Shown one piece after another: positions 7,785-16,490 of a stretch of 64,000 bases of DNA. Location: contig NZ_JBBAYJ010000002.1 of assembly GCF_037153975.1 (NCBI RefSeq), positions 1 through 64,000 on the forward strand. Reading direction: 5' to 3'. This DNA is from Aquipuribacter sp. SD81 (GTDB lineage Bacteria > Actinomycetota > Actinomycetes > Actinomycetales > JBBAYJ01). Made by a program: the position numbers and the translations under genes. The notes beneath the pieces were generated by a model. It was not told the origin of the DNA, made no database searches, and worked only from the letters and a program-made list of their open reading frames with translations. Each line of letters begins with the position of its first letter. Position 1 is the stretch's first letter.

Positions 7785-9950
7785 GTGCCGTGGCCAGGAG
7801 TCCGCCGCCTCGTGGGCGAGCCGGTCGAGGGCCTGCCCGCCGACGGCCTCGAGGTCGTCCTCGCCCTCGCGGACCTGGCCGGCGACCGACGCCTCGCCGC
7901 CTTCGCCGGCGGCTGGTCCGCCGGGGCCGGGGTCCTCGTCACGGCCGACCCGGCGCGCGTCCTCGAGGCCGCCGACCTGGCCGCGCTCGACGGGCCGGAC
8001 GGGACGGACGGGCCGTTCGACCTGTTCGCCGAGCTCGACCGGCCGGTCCCCCTCGCCCGCGACCTGCGTGCGCCCGCCGGGGCGGTCGGTGGCGGCTGGG
8101 TGAGCCTGCTGGGCCACGACCTCGGCCGGCGCACCGGGCGGGTCCGTACCGCCGCACCGCCGCCGGACGGCCCGCGGCTGCCCGTGGCCTCCCTCGCCTT
8201 CGCCGACCACCTGCTGCGCTTCGACGGCGCGCGCTGGTGGGCCGAGGCGCTCGACCCCGGCGACGGCTCCGCCGTCGCCGCCGCCCACGAGCTCGCCCGG
8301 ACCGCGCGCGAGGCGCTGCGCACCCACCGCCCGCCGCGGACCCCCGCCGCGGGCGTGCGGGCGCCGGACGCCCGCGCGCACATGCGTGCGGTGGAGCAGG
8401 TCGTGCACGCCGTGCGCGCCGGCGACATCGCCCAGGCCAACGTGTGCTCGCGCTTCGCGCTGCGCCTGCCCGACGGCGGCCCGGCGGCCGTCGCGGCGTG
8501 GTGCGCGCTCGTCGGCCGGCTGCGCCCGGGTCGCGCGGCCCTCGTGACGGGACCGTGGGGCGCGCTGGTCGGGGCGAGCCCGGAGACCTACCTTGCGTGG
8601 GACGGCGACGTCGTGACGTCCGCGCCCATCAAGGGCACGCGCCCGGCCGGCGACACCGGCGCCCTGCTCGCCTCCGACAAGGACTCCAGCGAGAACGTCA
8701 TGATCGTCGACCTGGTGCGCAACGACCTGTCGCGCGTGTGCGAGCCGGGGACCGTGCGCGTCGACGACCTCCTCGCCGCCGAGCGCCACACCGGGGTCGA
8801 GCACCTCGTGTCGCGCGTGAGCGGGCGACTGCGACCGCGGACCGGCCCCGGTGCGGTGCTGCGCGCGACCTTCCCGCCGGGGTCGGTGACCGGCACCCCC
8901 AAGCAGCGCGCGAGCGAGGTCACCGACGAGGTGGAGGCCGCGGCGCGCGGCGCCCACACCGGTGCCGTCGGCCTGCTGGGGCCACGGCTGGCGGTGCTCG
9001 CCGTCACGATCCGCAGCCTCGAGGTGGCGCCGGACGGGGCGGCCGCGCTCGGGGTGGGCGGCGGCGTCGTCGCGGACTCCACCCCCGCCGGGGAGTGGCA
9101 CGAGGTGCTCACCAAGGCGGCGCCCCTGCTGCGGGCGCTCGGCGCCGACCCGGTGCGCCCGGCCGCGGCCACCGCGATGGCCAAGGGGCTGGCCGACCCC
9201 TCGCACGGGCTGCTGGAGACGCTGCTCGCCGTCGACGGCCGCGCGCTGGAGGTCGCGGACCACGTCGGGCGGCTGCGACGGTCGTGGTGGGAGCTGAGCG
9301 GCGGCGCGCTGCCCGACGACGTGACGGACCTCGTGCTCGACGCGGCGCGCGCGGCCGGGCCCGGGTGGCACCGCGTGCGGCTGCGCTGCGGCGGGGACCC
9401 CGTCCGCCTCGACGTGGAGGTGGAGCCGGTCGGGGCGACCCCGCCGGTCGCCGGGCAGGCCGGGCTCGTGCTCGCCGCGGTCGACGCGCCGGCCGCCGGC
9501 GCGGAGCGGCTGAAGTTCGCCGACCGCCGCTGGCTCGACGCGCTGCACACCGCCGGGCGCGGGCGCGGCGCGGACGACGCCGTCCTCGCCGACCCCGTCG
9601 CGGGGCTGCTGGAGACGACGCGGGACTGCCTGCTCGCGGTGCTCCCCGCCCGCGACGGCCGGCCCGTGCTCCGGACCCCGCCCCTGGACGGCCGCGTCCT
9701 GCCGGGGGTCACGCGGCAGGTGCTCCTCGACCTCGCCGACGAGGCCGGCTGGCTGCTGGAGCGGGACGGCCTCGACGCCGGGGTCCTCGCCCGGGCCGAC
9801 GGGCTGCTCGCGGCGAACGCGCTGCGCGGCGTGCGGTGGGTGCGCGAGGTGCGCGGGGCGGCGGACGGTGGGGGCGACGTGCGGTGGCCGGCGCCCGCGC
9901 CGGGTGTCGCCGCCCTCGACGGGCTGCTGCGCGCCCGGCGCGGGCTCTGA
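7785..9950 (+). CDS. pabB: Aminodeoxychorismate synthase component I / 4-amino-4-deoxychorismate lyase fusion
   Basis: A 721-residue two-domain enzyme. Residues about 110-400 are a chorismate-binding domain: PIKGTRPAG (about 279), DLVRNDLSRVCEPGTV and FPPGSVTGTPKQRA (about 363). It aminates chorismate to 4-amino-4-deoxychorismate with ammonia from a PabA partner, which is not in this window. Residues about 465-720 are a class IV aminotransferase fold like PabC: GLLETLLAVDGRALEVADHVGRL-type opening, a Lys in LKFADRRWLD, and ETTRDCLLAV...TPPLDGRVLPGVTR. It would remove pyruvate to give p-aminobenzoate for folate. The PIKGT signature favours PabB over anthranilate synthase TrpE. No operon partner is adjacent: the neighbours are both on the minus strand. 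Confidence 0.9.
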   Translation: MPWPGVRRLVGEPVEGLPADGLEVVLALADLAGDRRLAAFAGGWSAGAGVLVTADPARVLEAADLAALDGPDGTDGPFDLFAELDRPVPLARDLRAPAGAVGGGWVSLLGHDLGRRTGRVRTAAPPPDGPRLPVASLAFADHLLRFDGARWWAEALDPGDGSAVAAAHELARTAREALRTHRPPRTPAAGVRAPDARAHMRAVEQVVHAVRAGDIAQANVCSRFALRLPDGGPAAVAAWCALVGRLRPGRAALVTGPWGALVGASPETYLAWDGDVVTSAPIKGTRPAGDTGALLASDKDSSENVMIVDLVRNDLSRVCEPGTVRVDDLLAAERHTGVEHLVSRVSGRLRPRTGPGAVLRATFPPGSVTGTPKQRASEVTDEVEAAARGAHTGAVGLLGPRLAVLAVTIRSLEVAPDGAAALGVGGGVVADSTPAGEWHEVLTKAAPLLRALGADPVRPAAATAMAKGLADPSHGLLETLLAVDGRALEVADHVGRLRRSWWELSGGALPDDVTDLVLDAARAAGPGWHRVRLRCGGDPVRLDVEVEPVGATPPVAGQAGLVLAAVDAPAAGAERLKFADRRWLDALHTAGRGRGADDAVLADPVAGLLETTRDCLLAVLPARDGRPVLRTPPLDGRVLPGVTRQVLLDLADEAGWLLERDGLDAGVLARADGLLAANALRGVRWVREVRGAADGGGDVRWPAPAPGVAALDGLLRARRGL

Positions 9951-9954
9951 GCGG

Positions 9955-10026
9955 GACGGTGCCGGGCGGTGCCGGGCGGTGCCGGACGGTGCCGGACGGC
10001 TCCGGGCGCTCCGGGCGGTGCCGGGC
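9955..10026 (+). repeat. Degenerate 10-bp GC-rich tandem repeat
   Basis: About seven copies of a CGGTGCCGGG-like unit lie directly after the pabB-pabC stop codon and before the convergent SDR gene. It is non-coding and not an inverted repeat, so it is not a classic terminator. Confidence 0.6.
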
Positions 10027-10049
10027 CGCGGCGGCCAGGCCCCGTCGTC

Positions 10050-10787
10050 TCAGCTCTGCTGGCCCATCGGCCAGAACGCCCACGACTGCGTCCGCATGCT
10101 GCGCGGCTGCTGCAGGACGGTGAGGACCGCGTGGGCGACCTGCTCCGGCCGCAGGTACTCCGCGAGCGCCGGGTCGCCCTCGGTGCGGCCGTGGCCGATG
10201 GCGAACTCGGTCTCCACCCCGGCCGGGTTGACCGTCGAGACGCGGATGCCCTTCTCGCGCAGCTCGCGGTCGAGGGAGCCCGCGAGACCCTGCTGGGCGA
10301 ACTTCGTGGCCGCGTACACCGCCTCGTCGGCCCCGCCCCGGAAGCTCGCGACCGACGCGACGATGACGATGTCGCCCTCGCCCTGCTCGAGCAGGTGCGG
10401 CAGGGCCGCCCGCACGGTGTGGACGGTGCCGGTGACGTTCGTGTCGACCATGTCGGCGACCTCGTCGTCGCTCATGTGCAGGATCGAGCCGTAGGAGCCG
10501 ATGCCGACGTTCGGCACGACGGAGTCGAGGCGCCCGAAGCGGTCGAGCGCGGCCTGCACGAGCCGGGCGTTGTCGGCCGGGCGGCGGACGTCCATCTCCA
10601 CGCACTCGACGGAGTCGCGCCCCAGGTCATCGGCGAGCTCCTCGAGCCGCTCGAGCCGGCGGGCGCCGACGGCGACGCGCGCGCCGGCGGCGACGCACGC
10701 CTCGGCGGTGGCGCGTCCGATGCCGGCGGAGGCGCCGGTGATCGCGACGACGGTTCCGGTGAGGTCACGGGGCTGCATGAGGGCCAT
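10050..10787 (-). CDS. SDR family NAD(P)-dependent oxidoreductase
   Basis: A classical short-chain dehydrogenase of 245 residues. The cofactor loop is TGASAGIG (17-24), the acidic/NNAG-position segment is VPNVGIGSYG (91-100), the catalytic Ser is near 145-148, and YxxxK is Y158-K162. It ends with a C-terminal cap containing HGRTEGDPALAEYLRPEQVAHAV. The cofactor side chain GARRLERL suggests NADP(H). The substrate cannot be named. The ATG lies 6 bp after a TACCGT box (10794-10799, minus strand), a leaderless layout; an in-frame ATG 9 bp later is the alternative. It is downstream of the antiporter gene's neighbour space but transcribed from its own promoter. Confidence 0.88.
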   Translation of the reverse strand: MALMQPRDLTGTVVAITGASAGIGRATAEACVAAGARVAVGARRLERLEELADDLGRDSVECVEMDVRRPADNARLVQAALDRFGRLDSVVPNVGIGSYGSILHMSDDEVADMVDTNVTGTVHTVRAALPHLLEQGEGDIVIVASVASFRGGADEAVYAATKFAQQGLAGSLDRELREKGIRVSTVNPAGVETEFAIGHGRTEGDPALAEYLRPEQVAHAVLTVLQQPRSMRTQSWAFWPMGQQS

Positions 10788-10813
10788 GCGCCGACGGTAG
10801 TGACGGCGGGCGC

Positions 10814-12481
10814 TCAGCGCGCTGCGGGGTCGTCCGGGGACGCCGGCGGCCCCGAGGCGAACAGGTCGGCGTTGCGTTCGGCCGCGGTGGCGAAGGGACG
10901 GAGGACGACGTCGGCGCCCGCCTCCCGCAGGCGGGGCACGTCCTGCTCGAGGTGCGCGGTGACCGCCACGCCGCCGGTGAAGCCGGCGTGGTGGAGCCCG
11001 TGCAGCACGGCGACGCCGACGTCCCGGGACGGGATGGTGGAGACCACCCACCGGGCCGCACCCAGCGGCAGCGAGCGGCTGAGCTCGGGCTCGCCGGCGT
11101 CGGCGAACAGGACCTCCGCCCCGAGCCCCTCCGCGCGGGCGAGCGCGTGCGGGTCGACGTCGACGACGAGCACGTCCGTCCGGCGGGCGCGCAGCTGCTC
11201 GACGAGCCGACCGCCGTAGCGCCCGGCGCCCAGCACGACGACCTCGACCGACGCGTGCTCCTCGCGGTGACGGGCGTCGGCGTCGACGCCCGGGCGTTCC
11301 AGGCGGCGCAGGAACGGGTCGAGGCGGGCGTGCAGCGGCCGAGCGAGGGGGATGACGTAGCTCGACACGCTGATGGTGACGAGCGCGACCAGGGTGACGA
11401 GCGTGACCGTCCCCGTGCCGATGTGGCCGAGGCCGAGGCCGAGCGCGACCAGGACGAGCGAGAACTCGCTGATCTGGGCGAGGGTCACGCCGGTGAGGAA
11501 CGACGTCCGTCGCCGGTAGCCGAGGGCGCCCATGACGGCGACCACGACGACGACCTTGCCGACGAGGACGACGACCGACAGGACGGCCGCCGCGCCCAGC
11601 TGGCCCACCGCGTCGTCCAGGCGCAGCCGCGCCCCGAGGTCGACGAAGAAGAAGAGGAGGAGGAAGTCGCGCAGGCTCACCAGCCGCGAGCCGACGGCCT
11701 CCCGGAACGGCGTCGACGCGAGGGAGACGCCCCCGAGGAACGCGCCGACCTCCGCGCTGAAGCCGAGCGCGTCGCCGACCGCGGCCAGCGACACCCCCCA
11801 GGCGAGGGCGACGAGGACGAGCAGCTCCGGGCTGCGCGCCACCTGCCCGAGGACGCGCGGCAGCATCCAGCGCATGGCCGCGCCGACGACCAGCAGGAGC
11901 CCGGCACCCTTCGCGAGCGTGGCGAGGACGGTGAGCGCGAGGTCGTCGCCCGCCCCGAGACCCCCCGTCGCCGTGAGCGCGATCATGACGAGGACGACGA
12001 CGACGTCCTGCACGATGAGAATGCCGACCGCCACCCGGCCGTGCAGCCGGTCGATCTCACGCGTGTCCGACAGCAGCTTGACGACGATGATCGTGCTGGA
12101 GAACGCGAGCGCCAGGGCGACGTACAGCGCCGGCACGAGCGCGAGTCCGATCGCGAGCGCGACGGCGAGCCCCACCGCGGCGGTGACGAGGACCTGCGTG
12201 AGTCCCGTGACGAGGGCGACGGCGCCGGTGCTGCGGATGAGGTGGACGTCGAGCTTGAGCCCGACGAGGAACAGCAGGACGGCGATGCCCAGCTCGGCGA
12301 GGAGCGCGACCTCGCCGCTCGCCTCCACCCAGCCGAGGCCGGCGGGCCCGGCGAGGACCCCGACGGCGAGGAAGCCGACGAGCAGCGGCTGCCGCAGGCG
12401 CACCGCGAGCGCCCCGAGGACCGCCGCGAGCGCGAGGACCGCCGCGACGACCCAGAACGGGTGCTCGGCGAGCGCGTCCAC
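10814..12481 (-). CDS. CPA2 family cation:proton antiporter with RCK/TrkA-N domain
   Basis: A 555-residue membrane protein. Residues 1-390 contain about twelve hydrophobic helices of the Na+/H+ exchanger (KefB/KefC) type, with conserved stretches such as GVLAGPAGLGW, LLLFLVGLKLDV and AFSSTIIVVKLL. Residues from about 414 form a TrkA-N Rossmann domain (VVVLGAGRYGGRLVEQL...VLVVDVDPHALA) that in this family gates K+ or Na+ efflux by binding nucleotide. It probably takes part in pH or potassium balance at the cytoplasmic membrane. The GTG start is 6 bp after a TAGCGT box at 12488-12493 on the minus strand (leaderless). The gap to the SDR start is only 26 bp, but that gene has its own box. Confidence 0.88.
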   Translation of the reverse strand: MDALAEHPFWVVAAVLALAAVLGALAVRLRQPLLVGFLAVGVLAGPAGLGWVEASGEVALLAELGIAVLLFLVGLKLDVHLIRSTGAVALVTGLTQVLVTAAVGLAVALAIGLALVPALYVALALAFSSTIIVVKLLSDTREIDRLHGRVAVGILIVQDVVVVLVMIALTATGGLGAGDDLALTVLATLAKGAGLLLVVGAAMRWMLPRVLGQVARSPELLVLVALAWGVSLAAVGDALGFSAEVGAFLGGVSLASTPFREAVGSRLVSLRDFLLLFFFVDLGARLRLDDAVGQLGAAAVLSVVVLVGKVVVVVAVMGALGYRRRTSFLTGVTLAQISEFSLVLVALGLGLGHIGTGTVTLVTLVALVTISVSSYVIPLARPLHARLDPFLRRLERPGVDADARHREEHASVEVVVLGAGRYGGRLVEQLRARRTDVLVVDVDPHALARAEGLGAEVLFADAGEPELSRSLPLGAARWVVSTIPSRDVGVAVLHGLHHAGFTGGVAVTAHLEQDVPRLREAGADVVLRPFATAAERNADLFASGPPASPDDPAAR

Positions 12482-12538
12482 CCGACCACGCTAGCGAGAC
12501 CGCCGACCGGGGCACTTCCCCGACGGCGCCCGGTCGCC

Positions 12539-12544
12539 TAGCGT
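12539..12544 (+). promoter_or_regulatory. Putative -10 box upstream of ureidopropionase gene
   Basis: TAGCGT with a leader of about 45 bp before ATG 12596; the leader carries a GGAGAGAGG ribosome-binding site. The same hexamer is used in leaderless form by several neighbours. Confidence 0.4.
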
Positions 12545-12595
12545 CTGCGCACCGGCCGCCGCCCTCGGCCGGCCGTCGAGGAGAGAGGTGCCGCC

Positions 12596-13438
12596 ATGTC
12601 CCGCGTCGTGCGCTCCGCCATCGTCCAGACCCCGTGGACGGGCGACAAGGACTCCATGCTCGACCTGCACGAGAAGCACGCGCGCGACGCCGCCGCGCAG
12701 GGCGCGCAGGTCATGTGCTTCCAGGAGCTGTTCTACGGGCCGTACTTCTGCCAGGTGCAGGACGCCGAGTACTACTCCTACGCCGAGGCGGTGCCGGACG
12801 GCCCGACCGTCCAGCGGTTCTCGGCGCTGGCCAAGGAGCTCGGGATGGTGATGGTGCTGCCTGTCTACGAGCAGGAGAAGCCCGGCTTCCTCTACAACAC
12901 GGCCGCGGTACTCGACGCGGACGGCACGTACCTCGGCAAGTACCGGAAGCACCACATCCCGCAGGTGAAGGGCTTCTGGGAGAAGTTCTACTTCCGCCCC
13001 GGCAACGTCGGCTGGCCCGTCTTCGACACCGCGGTCGGCAAGGTGGGCGTCTACATCTGCTACGACCGGCACTTCCCCGAGGGCTGGCGCGCGCTCGGGC
13101 TGGCCGGCGCGGAGATCGTGTTCAACCCGTCAGCGACCTCGCGCGGCCTGTCGAGCTACCTGTGGAAGCTCGAGCAGCCCGCGAGCGCGGTGGCGAACAT
13201 GTACTTCGTCGGCGCGATCAACCGCGTCGGCGTCGAGCCGCTCGGGGACGACGACTTCTACGGCACGAGCTACTTCGTCGACCCGCGCGGGCAGTTCGTG
13301 GGCGACGTCGCGAGCAGCACCGACGAGGAGCTCGTGGTGCGCGACCTCGACCTGTCGCTCATCGAGGAGGTCCGCAACCAGTGGGCCTTCTACCGCGACC
13401 GCCGCCCCGACGCCTACGACTCCCTCACCGAGGCCTGA
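12596..13438 (+). CDS. Nitrilase-superfamily N-carbamoyl-beta-alanine amidohydrolase (beta-ureidopropionase) candidate
   Basis: A 280-residue carbon-nitrogen hydrolase. The catalytic triad is visible as Glu44 (CFQELFYGPYF), Lys118 (KYRKHHIP) and Cys155 (VYICYDRHFPEGWR). The ICYDRHFPEGWR and NPSATSRGLSSYLWKLEQP stretches resemble beta-ureidopropionase/N-carbamoylputrescine amidase rather than plain nitrilases. In this region a dihydropyrimidinase, a class III aminotransferase and a malonate-semialdehyde dehydrogenase follow, so hydrolysis of N-carbamoyl-beta-alanine to beta-alanine, CO2 and ammonia is the best reading. N-carbamoylputrescine hydrolysis is the main alternative. GGAGAGAGG precedes the ATG by a good distance. 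Confidence 0.85.
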   Translation: MSRVVRSAIVQTPWTGDKDSMLDLHEKHARDAAAQGAQVMCFQELFYGPYFCQVQDAEYYSYAEAVPDGPTVQRFSALAKELGMVMVLPVYEQEKPGFLYNTAAVLDADGTYLGKYRKHHIPQVKGFWEKFYFRPGNVGWPVFDTAVGKVGVYICYDRHFPEGWRALGLAGAEIVFNPSATSRGLSSYLWKLEQPASAVANMYFVGAINRVGVEPLGDDDFYGTSYFVDPRGQFVGDVASSTDEELVVRDLDLSLIEEVRNQWAFYRDRRPDAYDSLTEA

Positions 13439-13499
13439 GCCCGCGCGACCTCCGCCCGCCCGGGGGCGGTGGGACGCCCGGAGACGGGTAGGGACCGGC

Positions 13500-15032
13500 A
13501 TGACCGGTCGAGCACCCGCTGTCGAGGACGTCTCCGTCCAGGGACCCGCCCCCGGCCCCCCGGCCGGCGGTCTCCTCGCCCCGCTGCCGGGGTGGCTGCG
13601 CCGGACCGTCGCGTACGGGGTGGCCGCGCTCGTCGTCGCGGCCGTCGTGGCGGTCGTCACCGTCGTCCTCCTGCGGGTCGGCCTGGTCGCCTTCGCGCTG
13701 CTGGCCGCGCTCCTGCTGACGGCCCTGCTCGCGCCCGCGACGACGCGGCTCAGGCGGCTGGGGCTCCCCCGCGCCCTCGCGGCCCTGGTCGCGCTCCTGC
13801 TGCTCCTGGGGGTGCCCGTCGGGGTCGGCTGGTTCCTCTACAGCCGGGTGATGGTGCAGCTGCAGCAGGTGGGACCGGCGCTCACGGAGGGCCTGGACCG
13901 CGTCCGGTCGTGGCTCGTCGAGGGGCCGCTCGGCATGGACCCGGCACGCATCGACGAGCTGCGCGTGTCCGCGCTGGACGCCGGCCGCGCCGCGCTCCCC
14001 GGCCCCGTGGCAGGGACCACGACCGCCCTGCACGTGCTCACCGGCCTGCTCCTCGTCGTCTTCGCCGTCTTCTTCCTCGCCAAGGACGGCGACACGATGT
14101 GGCGCTGGCTGCTGTCGTGGGTGCCGGAGCGGCGGCGCGACCGGGTCGACGGCGGTGGCGTGGCCGCGTGGCAGGCGCTCACCGCGTACGTCCGCGGGAC
14201 GGCGCTCGTCGCGCTCGGCGACGCCGTCGGCATCGGGATCGGCCTGCTCGTCCTCGGCGTCCCGCTCTGGCTGTCCCTCACGCTCCTCACCTTCGTCAGC
14301 GCCTTCGTCCCGATCGTCGGCGCGACGGTCGCCGGCGCCGCGGCGGTCCTCGTCACCCTCGTGACGAACGGGGCGACCGACGCGCTGCTCGTCCTCGGGC
14401 TCGTGCTCCTCGTCCAGCAGCTCGAGGGCAACCTGCTCCAGCCGCTGGTCATGAGCGGCGTCATCAAGCTGCACCCGCTCGTCGTCGTGTCGGCGGTGAC
14501 GGTCGGCACCCTCGTGCTCGGGGTCGCCGGGGCGGTCCTCGCCGTGCCGGCCGTGGCCGTCGCGTACCGCCTCACCCGCTACGTGACGGGGCGCGACGAC
14601 CAGGACGGTGACGCGGACGGTGACGCGGACGGCGACGCCGACGGGCGCGCGGGCGAGGACCGGGACGGGGACCGGCGGCCGGGGCGCGGCAGGTTTCGCG
14701 ACGACGGGCCGGGGGACTCCTCCGACGGGTCGCGGACCGTCCGGACGCGCTCCCGCACGCACGACAGGAGGAGACACATGCACGTCAGCAAGGCCGAGGT
14801 CCTCGACAGCCTGCGCGACCGGGGCGACGACGAGCAGCTCCGCCGCGCCGAGGCCGAGCTGCCCGACGAGGTCGACACCGACCGGGACGCCGAGCAGCTG
14901 CGCTCGCTCGGGCTCAGCCGCGCCGACGTGGCCGCGCTCGCCTCCGACACCGGTCTCGGCAGCGGCCAGGCCAGCGGGCTGGGGGTCAGCTTCCAGAGCG
15001 AGCCGGAGCCCCTCGACCCCCGCGAGAAGTAG
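13500..15032 (+). CDS. AI-2E family transporter (PerM-like permease) with C-terminal extension
   Basis: A 510-residue frame. Residues about 35-365 form a UPF0118/AI-2E transporter: paired N-terminal helices, a large loop (VMVQLQQVGPALTEGL), then FAVFFLAKDGDTMWRWLLSWVP, LLTFVSAFVPIVGA and the family signature NLLQPLVMSG. Proteins of this type export or exchange small solutes; few substrates are proven. The permease ends with an Asp/Gly repeat (DGDADGDADGDADG). The frame then runs, without a stop, into an 84-residue acidic segment that has its own strong ribosome-binding site and ATG (14778). So this is either a natural fusion or a permease that has lost its stop codon before a second gene. Confidence 0.8.
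   Translation: MTGRAPAVEDVSVQGPAPGPPAGGLLAPLPGWLRRTVAYGVAALVVAAVVAVVTVVLLRVGLVAFALLAALLLTALLAPATTRLRRLGLPRALAALVALLLLLGVPVGVGWFLYSRVMVQLQQVGPALTEGLDRVRSWLVEGPLGMDPARIDELRVSALDAGRAALPGPVAGTTTALHVLTGLLLVVFAVFFLAKDGDTMWRWLLSWVPERRRDRVDGGGVAAWQALTAYVRGTALVALGDAVGIGIGLLVLGVPLWLSLTLLTFVSAFVPIVGATVAGAAAVLVTLVTNGATDALLVLGLVLLVQQLEGNLLQPLVMSGVIKLHPLVVVSAVTVGTLVLGVAGAVLAVPAVAVAYRLTRYVTGRDDQDGDADGDADGDADGRAGEDRDGDRRPGRGRFRDDGPGDSSDGSRTVRTRSRTHDRRRHMHVSKAEVLDSLRDRGDDEQLRRAEAELPDEVDTDRDAEQLRSLGLSRADVAALASDTGLGSGQASGLGVSFQSEPEPLDPREK
14604..14639 (+). repeat. In-frame 12-bp repeat (Asp-Gly-Asp-Ala x3)
   Basis: Three copies of a 12-bp unit encode DGDA directly after the last helix of the AI-2E permease. 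The D-x-D-x-D-G spacing resembles calcium-binding loops, but no fold supports that. Confidence 0.7.
14778..15032 (+). CDS. Possible separate 84-residue acidic protein (internal in-frame start)
   Basis: ATG 14778 lies 7 bp after the strong Shine-Dalgarno sequence ACAGGAGGAG, inside the AI-2E transporter reading frame and in the same frame. The product begins MHVSKAEVLDSLRDRGDDEQL and is acidic and helical, ending with LDPREK. It looks like the small stress-type proteins of actinobacteria that start with a helix and lack cysteines, but I cannot assign a family. The ribosome-binding site and the change from a low-complexity linker to an ordered sequence suggest that it is, or was, an independent gene. 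It may be made both alone and as the permease tail. Confidence 0.5.
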   Translation: MHVSKAEVLDSLRDRGDDEQLRRAEAELPDEVDTDRDAEQLRSLGLSRADVAALASDTGLGSGQASGLGVSFQSEPEPLDPREK

Positions 15033-15082
15033 CCCCGGGGCGCGAGCGGCCGGCACCCGTGACCGCGGGGGCCCCGCTGCCC

Positions 15083-15088
15083 TACCGT
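15083..15088 (+). promoter_or_regulatory. Leaderless -10 box for class III aminotransferase
   Basis: TACCGT followed by 6 bp and ATG 15095. It decides between this ATG and the in-frame GTG at 15059, which lies upstream of the box. Confidence 0.5.
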
Positions 15089-15094
15089 CCCACC

Positions 15095-16438
15095 ATGACG
15101 ATGACCGACCCCGCCGTGGGCAGCGCCGCCCCCGGTTCCGCCGACGCGGCCCGCACGCGCACCGAGGACCTGCTCGCGCGGCACCGGGCCGTCACGCCGC
15201 GCTGGCAGTCGCTGTACTACGAGCAGCCGATCGCGCTGAGCCACGGCGAGGGCCGGCACGTCTGGGACGTCGAGGGCACGCGCTACCTCGACTTCTTCGG
15301 CGGCATCCTCACGACGATGACCGCGCACGCGCTGCCCGAGGTCACCGCCGCGGTGCAGGAGCAGGCCGGGAAGATCCTCCACTCGAGCACGCTGTACCTC
15401 AACGAGCAGACCGTCGAGCTCGCCGAGCACATCGCGGAGCTCTCCGGCATCCCCGACGCCCGGGTGTTCCTCACCCCGTCCGGCACCGAGGCCAACGACG
15501 CGGCGCTGCTCATGGCGACGGCCTACCGCCGCAGCAACCAGGTGCTCGCGATGCGCAACAGCTACCACGGCCGCTCGTTCTCCACGATCGGCGTCACGAG
15601 CCACCGCTCGTGGAGCCCGACGAGCTTCTCCGGGCTGCAGACCACGTACGTGCACGGCGGCTACCGGCTCCGCTCGCCGTTCCGCGACCTGCCCGACGGC
15701 GAGTACACCGCCGCGTGCGTCGCCGACCTGCGCCAGCTGCTCGACATGACCGGCGGCGACTTCGCCTGCCTCATCGCCGAGCCCATCCAGGGCGTCGGCG
15801 GGTTCGCCACCCCGCCCGACGGCTTCTTCGGCGCGATGAAGGAGGTGTGCGACGCCCACGGCATCCTCTTCGTGTCCGACGAGGTGCAGACGGGCTGGGG
15901 CCGCACCGGCGACCACTTCTGGGGCTACCAGGCGCACGGCATCGTCCCGGACATGCTGACCTTCGCCAAGGGCGTCGCGAACGGGCTCCCGCTCGGCGGC
16001 GTCGTGGCCCGCGCCGAGGTCGTCGACGCGATCGCCGGCAACCACATCTCCACCTTCGGCGGCTCACCGCTGGTGTCCGCCGGCGCGAACGCGAACCTCC
16101 GCTACCTGCTCGAGCACGACCTGCAGGGCAACGCGCGGGTCATGGGCGAGCGGCTGCGCGCGACGCTGGCGCCGGTCGTGGCGGACACGCCGTGGATCGC
16201 CGAGCTGCGCGGCCGCGGGCTCATGCTCGCCCTGGAGACCGTGCACCCCGGCGGCATCGACCCCGACCCGGCGCGCGCGGCCGCCCTCACCGAGGCGTGC
16301 AAGGACCGTCACCTCCTCATCGGCAAGGGCGGCCTGTACGGCAACGTGCTCCGCGTCGCGCCGCCGCTGTCGCTCACCGCCGAGGAGGCCGACGAGGGCG
16401 CCCAGCTGCTCGTCGACGCCATCCGCTCGCTCGGCTGA
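15095..16438 (+). CDS. Class III PLP-dependent aminotransferase (beta-alanine/omega-amino acid type)
   Basis: A 447-residue fold-type I aminotransferase. Key sites are SGTEANDAALLMA (PLP phosphate loop), YHGRSFSTIGVT, the cofactor Asp in SDEVQTGWGR and the Schiff-base Lys292 in TFAKGVANGLPLGG. The closest textbook match is the AGXT2-like/beta-alanine:pyruvate or 2-oxoglutarate group. With the ureidopropionase upstream and the semialdehyde dehydrogenase downstream, conversion of beta-alanine (or 3-aminoisobutyrate) to malonate (or methylmalonate) semialdehyde is the likely job. The exact acceptor cannot be read. It starts 62 bp after the AI-2E gene with its own box, so it is probably an independent transcript. 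Confidence 0.88.
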   Translation: MTMTDPAVGSAAPGSADAARTRTEDLLARHRAVTPRWQSLYYEQPIALSHGEGRHVWDVEGTRYLDFFGGILTTMTAHALPEVTAAVQEQAGKILHSSTLYLNEQTVELAEHIAELSGIPDARVFLTPSGTEANDAALLMATAYRRSNQVLAMRNSYHGRSFSTIGVTSHRSWSPTSFSGLQTTYVHGGYRLRSPFRDLPDGEYTAACVADLRQLLDMTGGDFACLIAEPIQGVGGFATPPDGFFGAMKEVCDAHGILFVSDEVQTGWGRTGDHFWGYQAHGIVPDMLTFAKGVANGLPLGGVVARAEVVDAIAGNHISTFGGSPLVSAGANANLRYLLEHDLQGNARVMGERLRATLAPVVADTPWIAELRGRGLMLALETVHPGGIDPDPARAAALTEACKDRHLLIGKGGLYGNVLRVAPPLSLTAEEADEGAQLLVDAIRSLG

Positions 16439-16490
16439 GCGGGGGGACGGCGCCGACGAGCGGCAGGTCCTGCCGGCCGGGGGTTCCCGC

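Noticed and set aside
2612..8440. The RecQ frame could be read as a 1942-residue protein extending into the patatin and pabB region
   Set aside because: The extra 1200 residues are out of frame with the patatin gene and are low-complexity shadow. A leaderless start with a TAGCGT box sits at 4825.
16461..16475. A short hairpin (CGGCAG/CTGCCG) between the convergent aminotransferase and GDPD genes as a terminator
   Set aside because: Only six base pairs in very GC-rich DNA; too weak to list as a feature.
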